From Flammula alnicola (Eukaryota; Basidiomycota; Agaricomycetes; Agaricales; Strophariaceae), in assembly GCA_015499995.1 (NCBI GenBank), contig JADNRV010000145.1, forward strand, positions 1 through 64,000: DNA of 64,000 nucleotides, written 5' to 3'. Positions 37,201-47,248 of this stretch are shown piece by piece. Under the pieces are notes generated by a model that saw nothing but the letters and a program-made list of their open reading frames with translations, was not told the DNA's origin and did not search any database. A program made the translations under genes and the position numbers. Numbering within the stretch: position 1 is the first letter of the stretch; each line of letters starts with the position of its first letter.

Positions 37201-38545
37201 AAAAAGCAGACGAAGGAAGGAAGGACTTCGTGGTCAATCGGGGAAAGATCGCGCCTGGGTCGATTCAGGGTTGCAAGTGGGCTGGGCCCACACCGCCAAA
37301 TGCCTCGCGATGTGGGGATGCGGGGTGCTTATGCGGTGTGCAAGTGAGGAAGGACGAGGACGAGGAGGGAAATAAAAAGGAGGATACTAATAGGAGGGAG
37401 AAGTGAAGGTCCAAGTGACGCGTGAAGGGACCACATAGGGTAGGCCGAACAACGCCGATAGCGAATGACAAAGAAAAGAAAAGATATAGGGAATAAAAAT
37501 AATAGAGAAAGGGGGAGAGGTATCGTCTGACCGCAACAGCACACGACGATCGAGCACGATGCGAGTGGCGGTTATAAAGAGAACGGTCCTCGAGACCTAT
37601 CTTTCAACGACGGACCAAATCGACGAGATCGAGAAAGAAACATTACAATCCAAAAGATAACAATAAAGACACTCACTCTCTCTCCATAGGCTGCCTCCCC
37701 TTCCACTCATCATCGCCCGCCCTCGCCAACACGACCTCCTCCCCGCCGCCCTTCCACACAATCTTCACCGGCACAGGCTCCGCCAAGAGGTCCTCCCTCA
37801 CCGGGCTCAAATTCGCCTCGCCCACATCAACACCCGCATCCGCCGACAAATTGCCCTTCCCCAACAACACAGGTATCGACGACCGCACGACCTCCTTCAC
37901 GAACTGGGGTCTCTGATTCGGGGACCGCAACGGGGACGAGACGGAGAGGGACGCTGCGGGCGAGGACGGCGGCGCGGCGGGGTGCTGTTGTTGACTACGA
38001 TCATACAGCTCCTGAATCCGCATGACCTGCTGCTGCTGCCTGGCGGAGATAGGCTGCTGCCTCCCGCGCGGGGCGCTCTGCGTGTACTGCTGCTGCTGCT
38101 GGTAAGATTGCTGTCTCTGTCCTTGCTGCTGATTACCCCGTGATCTCGACGATGGCGGAGGCGGCGGGGGGAACGGCTGGTGCGTAGACGGCGGTTGCAG
38201 GGGTGCTTCGGCGAGGACATCGGTCGTGCTGGGGAGGTGGAGGGGTGCGCGCTGGGGCTGGACGGCCTGTGCGTGCTGGTAGTGGTTAAAGGGCGACTGG
38301 GGCGTCGCGGGGATGGGGATCGACGCCGACTTGCTCTGTCTGCCCCGCGACGACGAGTGGTTCTGTTGTGGTGGTGCAGAAAGGGTGAGGGAGGCGAGAT
38401 CGGGCAGCTCCAACGACCGCTTTTTCGTCCTCAGCGATCGATGGGGGTTGCCTGGCCCCGGGGATGTGGATGTGGTACGCACGGTGGGCGCCGTTGGATT
38501 GTTGTTTCGCGGAGGGTTGTTGGCGTTGGAGGCAGAATTGCCCAT
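34282..38545 (-). CDS. GAL83: AMPK/SNF1 kinase beta subunit
   Basis: Scaffold subunit of the glucose- and energy-sensing SNF1/AMPK heterotrimer. Three exons (38545-37677, 36228-34428, 34314-34282) splice in phase to 900 residues. The N-terminus MGNSAS fits an N-myristoylation signal. The glycogen-binding CBM48 begins at VPVKIVWKGGG (near residue 257), crosses the first intron at ERE/SPTSNVW and continues through THHARFLVDGQWRVADDLP. The C-terminal ASC domain has SPYMPAALLNLHNQPIS, then LPVPSHVVLHHLCTSAIRNG, RYRKK and the last exon YLTTIYYKPT. It is far longer than yeast Gal83/Sip2 because of glutamine-, serine/threonine- and glycine-rich linkers and an RE/RD-rich segment (about 35290-35450). 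The first intron is 1.45 kb, unusual here. Confidence 0.93.
36229..37676 (-). other. Long first intron of the AMPK beta gene with internal duplication
   Basis: A segment at about 36465-36572 recurs diverged at about 36826-36937; shared core near CCCAGATCGCCATCGACTT. Neighbouring purine tracts (AAAG repeats near 36650-36675 and 36995-37017) are repeated too. No exon-like frame consistent with AMPK beta was found inside. Confidence 0.6.
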
Positions 38546-40013
38546 GATGAAGTAATAAGCCTGGCTAGATGGATGGCGATTATTAGAGTGGAGTAAGCGC
38601 AATATCAAAAATCAGACATTCCGCATCTTTGTTGATACTTGTTGGGGCATCACTTGTGCTCCCCACGCCAATGGACCTCCAACCGGCTCTATCACTTCAA
38701 GTTCCAACTCCGCGGCGACGAGAGACAGAGTGTGCTAAGTACAGAGGCTTGATGAGTTTAAGAGTGTTTTATATATCACTCGGCACACGGCCCCCCGACG
38801 GGAGCAACCTTTGTCTCCCACCACATACAACGTACTGTACGTACACGATCTGGTATTTCAAGGAACCGCAGCCTTATCTTTAGGCTTCGACTTATGGCAT
38901 TATCGAATGTCGAGATACAGTACGTAGCGCATGTATATATGTCAAACCCTCAAAGCTTGTCTGACAGAAGTAATACAGAGGCGTTCCTCCGAGTCGCCCG
39001 CTATTTCATTAATATTATAATATTACACGTTCTCATCTACGAGTCTAGCCTCTCTCGTAATCTCTCTCACCGTGCTCTGCCAACGCACCACGGCAGGCTA
39101 TGGGTTGAACGTGAATTTCGAAAGGCCCAGTGCGTTCCCTCGCCCGCCCTGTTATTATTGGCAGATAGAGCACTCCCCGCGGCCGCGGACACCTCTGCGC
39201 AACTGGACGCGAGGGGCCCGAGGAATCGCACTCTATCTACTTATCCCGGGGGCACTTGCGTCAATCACTCTAGCTCAGCGTCCGAGCCTGCCAGGTGCAG
39301 ATAATCGATGAAACCCTTCCATATCCCGCTTTCGCTGTCGAATTACAGACATGCTTGGACTATTAGGCTGCCCAACTCACTCGGTCTCCGACGAGGGGCT
39401 GGAGCGTATACCCTATCTTCTTTTTCTTGAACACTCCAAGCCCGAGCCCCAAGGCGCTCACCAGGATATAATTACCACTTGGTTACGTGACATGCATATG
39501 TTCGTCCAGGAATGGCAATATTCGGACTTACAGAATTCTTCGCTCATCTGTTAACGTATGTTGCACCATGACTGTCTGCGCATTGACTCCTCACCATCGC
39601 TACAACCAGTGGACGCCGCCATGGGTGTATGCTGGCAACATTTATTCACTGCTGCCCCCGCCTGTTGTCCTTGCTACGACACATCCAGGCCATGTACGGC
39701 TTTTTCAGCTCGTGAAACTCTCAGAAACGGTGACGCGACAATTGGTACGAGAATCGAGAAGGAATATGAGCGCGCGCTGGCAGCAAAAAAAAAAAAACAA
39801 AAAAAAAAAAAACAAAAAATATGGATTCGGCCAAGATCCGCCATCACTTACATAACCTTCTGCGTGGCAGTGCAGCCGACCTATCGATCACGCAGAGATA
39901 AGCGCCCAGATAAATACTTCGCGGGCTGCAAGGTATCTTCAGCTTCGAAAGCTTGATTGGCACTTCCTAATCTGTTAGGTTCAACCTACATTCTTTCGGC
40001 CGCTCTGTCTACT
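38546..40013. other. Divergent intergenic region
   Basis: Separates the AMPK beta start from the first kinase-YTH gene. Contains an A-rich tract at 39785-39819 and the GATA element at 39894-39913. No convincing gene. Confidence 0.5.
39894..39913 (+). promoter_or_regulatory. Shared 20-bp GATA element, kinase-YTH gene 1
   Basis: AGAGATAAGCGCCCAGATAA ends 100 nt before the start codon at 40014. The identical 20-mer lies 108 nt before the start of the second gene. It contains two GATA cores (GATAAG, AGATAA), as bound by fungal GATA factors. Identity over 20 bp in otherwise diverged upstream DNA suggests selection or recent duplication. Confidence 0.6.
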
Positions 40014-42464
40014 ATGATCAACGATCTCACGGGCGAAGTCGTGACCAACAACAAAACAATCGCCAGGGGTGCCTTCGGAAGCATCTGCAAAGGGACCCGC
40101 TGCGGGAAAGCTGTAAGTAATCTAAAGTTATGCTGCAAGTGGTCGAGAGGCTCACTTCTTCTGTCATGCGTGTCTTTAATATCATGATTAAAGGTTGCCA
40201 TCAAGACTTTGGACCTGTTTCCAAAGACAGAGAGTGAGAAGAAAGCATATAACAAAGTACGTCTCGAGTGGTCTATTCGGAGGACAGGTATAGAGTATGC
40301 CACCTCTAACTCTTGAACCCGAATCTAGATACTGAGAAAAGAACTTACGGTATGGGCGAGGCTTGAAGGCCCCAACATAGTCCCCCTCCTTGGCTATATC
40401 CGAGACACCGAGCGCGGTATAATGTCAATGGTCTGCCCATGGATGGAGAAAGGATCCCTAAATGATTACTTGGAAGTAAATCCAGACATTTCATCGAAGA
40501 GGCGCTGTCAAATCGTACGTCAGGAATATAATAGCTCGCGTTTCCATTACCGCAACGAATTGCCATTTAAACAGATCAAAGACGTCGCCAATGGGCTAAC
40601 ATATCGTGAGTATCAATAGTCGGTCTTATCAACGTTGAACGGACTCTTATGAGGAAGACTAGTTCACGTCAACCATAATGTTATTCACGGAGATCTCTCT
40701 GGTGTAAGTGCTGATATTCTCATGTATCGCATGCCACACTGAATCTTAATCCTACCAGGGAAACATTCTTTTTGACAGCGAAGACACGGCCTACTTGAGC
40801 GACTTTGGTCTAGCACAAATGGCACCAGAAATGACGAGAACTATGACCTGCAGTAGCTCGATCCACCCGGGCAACATCCTGTATCGCCCCCCAGAGCACT
40901 TCACCTTCTCCGCTAATACGGCACTCAGCAAACCATCTAAACCTGGCGACATATATTCTTTTGGGAGCATCATATTCCAGGTAAGGTTTTTCCTGATCAA
41001 TTGGCGTTTCGTATCATACATAGGTCAGCCGTCTTACATTCCGCGCTCGTAGATTTTATCCAGGAGGCAGCCATACTATACTAAGAACAGAACGGCACCA
41101 TCCGTGCCATATATCAGCTACAGCCTCGGAAAAGCAAAAACATGGCGCTGGCCAAAACGACCTGCGAGCATCAGCGATGATAGCCATTGGGGTTTGATCC
41201 AGGCTTGCTGGTCCCTAGTCCCTGAAGAGCGACCCGCGATTCAATGTCTTACAGATATCATCGATAATTTCTATGAGACCGCTAACGATGCGAACTCGGA
41301 CTCACGCATTCCTGTTCATCCTTCCTTGCCAGACCCGCTCTCGGAGTCTCATTCGATGTACATTTTTCACCTTCCGAAAGATGCAACTCATATGGAGCTC
41401 CTCGATTTCATCCATCGGCAACATAGGAGGAATGGCCTCGAATCGACATTGATCCCTTCATGCTCTCTCTGCCCAAATTTTCTCTTCATTTCAATTAAAG
41501 GTTACGCCTGCGCGATATACGGTAGGGACGAGTCACATCACCGCGACCGCGCCATCCTCGACTGCTCGAAGCAGAAGTGGAAACCTGGTGAAAAGGGGAC
41601 ACCGAGTATTAGTTGTCGTACATGGAACGCCGACGATCAGTATGGGAAAGGAAGTGGCATGTGGGTCGATAGGGATTCCGGTGACATTGATGGGCCTAGT
41701 CGCCAATTACCGCGAAAGCTAGTCCCTTTCATGGAGACTCGTAGCTTTGTGCTGCGTTCAATTGATCTAGTATGATTTATATCTTGCATATCTCAGTTTT
41801 ACCATCGCGCTCACCATTTCCTCACAGGAAACTCTGTCCGAAAGCGTCACAACAGGACTGTGGCGCACGGGTCGTCAAAACGAAGTTCTGCTCAACCAAG
41901 CCTTTCTGTCTAGTCAAAACGTCTACCTCATCTTGTCCGTTAACAAAGGAAACAACTTACAGAAAAGGAAACGGGAGAAATATGGTGTGTCTGGCAAGAA
42001 AGTTCAGCCGCATTTATTCGGGATTGCAAGGTATGTCAGGCGCCTTTACATGCCATTTTTCACGCAGTAAAACGTAGCGGAATCATTTCAGGATGAAAGG
42101 CCTGATTCCACGGAACTGCATGGAACGTGTCCAATCACAGGAAATACCTACTCAAGCCACTACTGACACGAAAAACCTAAGCGAAGAATTCGAGGTCGAG
42201 TGGTTACGATCCGGGGGAAAGTCTTTCAAGTCTTTGCTAGGTGACGATCTCACGAAATGGGCACAGATTTTAACTGGTAGAGATGGAACCGAAGTCCCTC
42301 CTGGCTCTGCAGAAATACTGCTCTCGAAATGGACAACGCCAGCGGAACCCATATTGAATTCTGAATGTAATTTCGGCCATTTGTCATTATTGGCTGAGGA
42401 CGCCGAAGATGATTTGCCTGTATTTGACTTTTCAGAGAGCAATAGACTCGAGGACATACTGTAA
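40014..42464 (+). CDS. Protein kinase-RRM-YTH fusion, gene 1
   Basis: Predicted cytosolic or nuclear kinase fused to an RNA-binding module. Kinase domain (TKL/tyrosine-kinase-like): glycine loop ARGAFGSICKG, VAIKTLD lysine, helix C ILRKELTVWARL, catalytic loop HGDLSGGNILF (HRD changed to HGD), SDFGLA, RPPEH and YSFGSIIF, ending CWSLVPEERPAIQ. The same open exon (around 41104-41771) continues into an RRM-like part (MYIFHLPKDATHMELLDFI) and the first YTH strand (RSFVLRSID). The next exons give GLWRTGRQNEVLLNQAF, VYLILSVNKG, FGIARM, FEVEWL and GRDGTEVPPGSAEILLSKW, matching the fungal RRM-YTH pattern. I estimate about 650 residues in roughly ten exons. All kinase catalytic residues are present. 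It is paralogous to the next gene. Confidence 0.85.
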
Positions 42465-43242
42465 TTCATCGAGATTGCTATACAAGTCGTTTAGATATTA
42501 TTTTCCCATATATCGCAATAACAGCCTTAACATGCAATGTTGATCCAGGACAGTACACCGTCCTACATAAAGATGCAACATTTTTTTAATTCCTATTTCT
42601 TCCACATTACATCCTTTGAGGTGTGGTCTACCATGTCAGATGTCGCTCGTTGGCTCTTCGCCGTCTATCGAGATGCAATATTTTACTAGAGTATGTACAT
42701 TTGTTCGACTGGACTGGGACCAAGTTTCCACTTCTGTCAATACTTCCGCTGATAGTTGTTGGACATGTAGCCTAGACGCAACCACCTCCAGGGATATATC
42801 CTGACTCCCTCAAGAGCAATTCTGGGGTGTTGGGTTCGAGTCCGGCTGTATGCCCACATTTTACAGTTGATACTGCGAGACAAAGATTGCACAATAATTT
42901 TTTGTCGACGTTAGACACGGGCGGTGCGTGCAACAAGCCCATCCTCCTACAATTCTTGTGATCCAACCTTCTGGCGAAACTTGAAAGGGAGTTGTCAGCT
43001 GTCGATAAATGGGCATCGCCGTCCAAGGGAATGGAATCAGTCACGGGAATTACATCGTCAAAATCTGGGGCGGAGCTTCGGAATTTCCGGAAAATCTAGG
43101 CTGTGTTCCATGGGAGAGATAAGCGCCCAGATAACTCAGCCCTGATACTTAAACGCACAACCTCAACAATTTCATCCGTAAACTTTTCCCCCTTGTACTC
43201 TTTCCTCTGAAGAACAGTTATTCATCTCATTTGAAGATCACT
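42465..43242. other. Intergenic region between the kinase-YTH paralogues
   Basis: Contains a B-box-like GGTTCGAGTCC at 42833-42843 without a foldable tRNA, and the shared GATA element near its right end. Confidence 0.5.
43115..43134 (+). promoter_or_regulatory. Shared 20-bp GATA element, kinase-YTH gene 2
   Basis: Same 20-mer as at 39894-39913, ending 108 nt upstream of the start codon at 43243. Confidence 0.6.
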
Positions 43243-45627
43243 ATGCCAACAAATGCTTCTACTGATGTCCCTAACCTCTCTGATCGTATAGATAAGAGCT
43301 GGATAAATGCTCATCGTGGATCGGGATCATTCGGGGATGTATACCAGGGGACGTTAGTCACGGTGAATGGATTAGGTGGCACATCGATTCCAGTGAGATA
43401 TTCTCCTTCATCGCAACTTATAATATTTCTCTTGCCGACTCTATCGATAATCTGTCATCTGGAATATTAGGTTGCGATCAAGAAGTTGCGCTACTTTACA
43501 CACTGGCAGGAGCCTAAGAAGCAAGAGAAGATTAGAAAGGTATGATAACTTTAACTCAAAGTCTCTTCAGATTCGACACGCCGATATTGACCAGTGGATT
43601 TACCTAATCTCTCTCTATCAAATACAGCGGATGGAGCGCGAACTAAAGATCTTGAATAAACTCGATCATCCCAATGTTATAAAGCTTCTGGGAAAAATTG
43701 TCCACGAAGAAATTGAAGTGTATTCAATGGTCTTCCCATGGATGGATCGCGGCGATCTTGAACAATGCCTCCCGATGATCAGGGAACGACGAGTTTCTTT
43801 TAGTGGATGCTTGAAGATTGTATGTCCCTCTTCCTTACCATCTTCGACTTTCTGTCTTAATTTGTGTCTACAGTTACGCGATATCAGCGCGGGGCTAAAG
43901 TATTGTGAGTCCCGATATTTGAATCATATTTGAATCGAGAGGTCAATAGATTGACGAATTCGGCTCACTTGTTACCGTCTCTTGCAGTGCATATGCAAGA
44001 TAAACCTATCATTCACGGTGATCTCTCTTCGGTACGAGCATCTCTCATATCCCTTCCTTGGCTGTTGATTTACATGCCATTTGAAGGGAAATATCTTGTT
44101 TGACAGCGAAGGAAGAGCGTACCTAAGCGACTTCGGCATGGCCACAGTTCTAACGGACCGACAAACGTATCAAACAACCACCCAATGCGAAAACTACCGG
44201 TGGTGCGCACCTGAGTATTACTCGATACTTGAAGGTGGACCCAAAAATCTAAATCCCACCTGCGAGGCTGATGTCTACTCGTTCGGCAGTATTATGTTCG
44301 CAGTACGTCCGTCCATGACTGGCTATGTCGCCAAGTTATTAACAACTGTGCTCTCACTGGCAGGTACTGTCCGGAAAGAAACCATACCACAACATCGATC
44401 CTAATTCGCTCATCAAGCACGTTGTCATAGATGGAAAAGTGCCAACGCGCGACCATAGTATTGAGAAAACACAATGGGAAATGATCAAAAAATGCTGGAA
44501 CAAGGACCCAAAGAAACGACCGAAAATCAGCGAGGTCGCAGCCAAGATCCAGGAATGGTACGCGGAAGCCGTCAAGGACTCGCCGGATGACCACCCAGAA
44601 TCGAATGATTTATGGGATTCCGATGATCCTTCTGATCCTGGGTCGATGTTCCCCAATCCCCGTACAATGTTCATTCTTAACTTTCCACCAGGTACAACAC
44701 ACACAGATTTGTTTAACTTTTTGCATCGCCACCACACACTTCAGATGCTATCATGGCAAGATAGAGGAAGCCTTGTTTCTTCACCAACTTTTTGCTGTCC
44801 CAGGTGTCCGAAATCGCTCTGTATGTCGTCGTGCAAGCAATCGGCTTTTGCATTGTATGACGACGAAGAACACCTACGGGAAGCTCTGAACAATATTTCG
44901 AGCAAAAAGTGGGACGCCGACGAGCCGAAAAGCCCGAGCCTCATCTGCAGTCCAAGAAAAAATGAGGATAAAGTGAAAAATGGGACTGCGGTCTACATCC
45001 AATGGGCTCAGAATTCTGTCGTTCCTGAATTCATTCCATATCGACCAACGAGGACTTTTCTGATGAGAGCATTGAAAACGGTAAGAATATCTAGGGAACT
45101 CAAATAGATAAGCTAACAACTCGCAAATACTCACGATATATTCCACAGGAGCCTCTCTTGGATAGTTCGCACCAGAATGACATGTGGCGCACGCTGCCCC
45201 ACATTGAAGACATCCTCAACCAAGCTTACGCTACAAGTGTAGATGTACATCTTGTATTTTGCATGAAAGAAGCGAAAGAAATATTTGGAATCGCAAGGCA
45301 TGTTACAGTTGTTCGAATCTATTACATAGCCTTACGCCCAATTCCTCTCCGTGATGCAGGATGGAAGAGGCGATTCCCGGGAAACTTCACACAGAAGACC
45401 AACCTACACGCAGAGAAGAAAAAACTCCGGCCAGAGGTCGCAGCTTCAGAATTCGTTGGCTGAACCATCCCTCAACTCCGCTTCCGTTCCAAGCCAGGGC
45501 CGTTAAGGATAGGAAAATCTCTCCGTACATCGGGAAAATCAAAGATGGTCGAGACGGAACCGAGCTGCCTTCGGATTGTGCGAACGACCTTCTCGCTGTA
45601 TGGGGGACCTCAAGGACTCGAGAATAG
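43243..45627 (+). CDS. Protein kinase-RRM-YTH fusion, gene 2
   Basis: Tandem paralogue of 40014-42464. Kinase: HRGSGSFGDVYQG, VAIKKLRYF, RMERELKILNKLDHPNVIKLL, hinge region MVFPWMDRGDLEQCL, HGDLSSGNILF, SDFGMA, CAPEYY, DVYSFGSIMF, CWNKDPKKRPK. Within one exon (about 44364-45080) the kinase end runs straight into the RRM-like MFILNFPPGTTHTDLFNFL and SAFALYDDEEHLREALNNIS, then SLICSPRKNEDKVKNGT and RTFLMRALKT. Later exons give the YTH core: MWRTLPHIEDILNQAYATS, VHLVFCMKEAKEIFGIARM, FRIRWL and RDGTELPSDCANDLLAVW. The pattern parallels stand-alone fungal RRM-YTH proteins. An acidic linker (SDDPSDPGS) joins kinase and RRM. The start ATG 43243 follows an in-frame TTG. Confidence 0.86.
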
Positions 45628-45835
45628 CTTTTCAAGTAGGCAGTTGGATGATTTGTCGATGATCTAAGTACCTAAGAATCTATTTTTAACCTTCGTCACC
45701 TTTGTTTTGAAAATGATGATCAAGTCAATCCAAGAGCTCATGAATCCAAACATCTCACCAACTCGCGCTCTATCACGTACTTATACCTATACAGATTTCT
45801 TTCTCGCTCTCCAGTTGGCGTTTCGATCTCGGAAC

Positions 45836-47161
45836 ATGCCCAAGCCAAGGGTGAATCTACGCGTTGGAGTGGTCCAATTCTCTCCCAAGGTAAGTTCCCC
45901 CACCCCCGAGTCCAGCTGCTGCCATGTATGTATGACGCTAGAATCGATTTTGATTCTCTACCTCGTTTCAAGATCGGCCAAGTCCAGGCAAATCTGAACA
46001 AAGCGCGCGAGCTTTGTAAAAAGTGTGCAGTTTGCGCTCTAGCGTAGTGTGTCGGCCCTCTCATGTCGCAGTTGCGCAGAATCCAACCACGATCCATTGA
46101 TCTCCTATGTTTCCCCGAAATGGCGTTTACAGGTGAGGAATAATAGCATCTTCATGGCATGGCGCGTGTATCTCACCATTTCATCAAAGGATACGTATTC
46201 GAAAACGCATCTGCAATCTCGCCATACCTTGAACAACCCCATACCGGTTCCACGTCTCAATTCTGCTCCGAACTGGCGAAGAAACTGGGGTGCTATGTTG
46301 TAGCTGGCTATCCTGAAGATCTCAGTCCTCTTGAATTGGCCGAAGGAGAAAGTTCATCAAACAATGACGATCATGAACCTAGGAAGACGGCGAATGGGAC
46401 AGAAATCCGACAGGTGGGGGCGAACAGTGCTGTACTTTGTGGACCAGACGGTGCTTGGGTGGGCGGATATCGCAAAACCCATTTGTTCGAAACAGATTTA
46501 ACGTGGGCCAAGGCGGGTGAGTCGTGCAAAACGTCACTTCCGTTGAAGATTGAACCAATCATTTTTCCTGTGTTTGTTCTTCAATGTTTGCAGGGAATGG
46601 CTTCGCGACATTCGCGCTCCCATCACCTCTTCAGACTCTAAGCTTGGGATATGCATGGATCTCAACCCCAAACACCAGAGTGGACGTCCGCAGAAGGTCC
46701 CTACGAAATCGCAGACTACTGCATCTCAAAGAAGGCTAACATCCTCTTATTACTGAACGCATGGCTCGACTCTGGAAAGGAGAAGACGAAGTCCACGACT
46801 GGCAGACATTGAACTACTGGGCGGCACGTACGAGACCGCTGTGGACAGATGGGAAGGACCAGGACTCGGATCCAAATTCCGAGGATGCCAGCGATCAAAG
46901 ATCTGAACGGCAGTCGGATGCGGTCGATGGGCATGAAACCATCATCGTGATATGCAACAGGACCGGAGAAGAAAATGGTACGCTTGGTTTCCACAACTTC
47001 CCCTCATCCTTCCTCATTATGGATGGATCTACGTAACAGGTAAAACATTCGCTGGATCATCCGCAATCTTCAGCATGCGACAAGGGTCGGGACGCCCCAA
47101 GCTACTTGACATGATGGAAAGGCGCGAGGAGGGTGTGCGCATATGGAACATCCAGATCTGA
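45836..47161 (+). CDS. NTA1: NTA1-like N-terminal asparagine/glutamine amidase
   Basis: Carbon-nitrogen hydrolase of the nitrilase superfamily. It deamidates N-terminal Asn/Gln so that proteins enter the arginine N-degron pathway. The catalytic triad is visible: Glu in LLCFPEMAFTGYVF, Lys in GGYRKTHLFETD, Cys in LGICMDLNP. The start ATG 45836 opens MPKPRVNLRVGVVQFSP, the usual first strand. Several short GT-AG introns split the first part. As written, the frame slips by one base at three places in 150 bp (near 46648, 46669 and 46785). The three missing bases add up to three, so frame is restored before WQTLNYWAARTRPLW and the C-terminal exon KTFAGSSAIF. The gene could be decayed or carry consensus errors. 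It is convergent with the helicase. Confidence 0.85.
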
Positions 47162-47248
47162 GCAATACTTACGCGGACAGTTATTTCCTCCCTTTAATTC
47201 CCTCGATACAACTCTGGAAGGATACCTCCTGATTCGACTCTCGTGTAC

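Noticed and set aside
39785..39819. Poly(A) tail of a retroposed element
   Set aside because: The A-rich tract has no upstream element body or target-site duplication that I could see. It is probably a simple repeat.
42780..42860. Possible tRNA gene (B-box GGTTCGAGTCC)
   Set aside because: The T-stem pairs poorly and no matching acceptor stem or A-box could be found at the right distance on either strand. At most a tRNA or SINE remnant.
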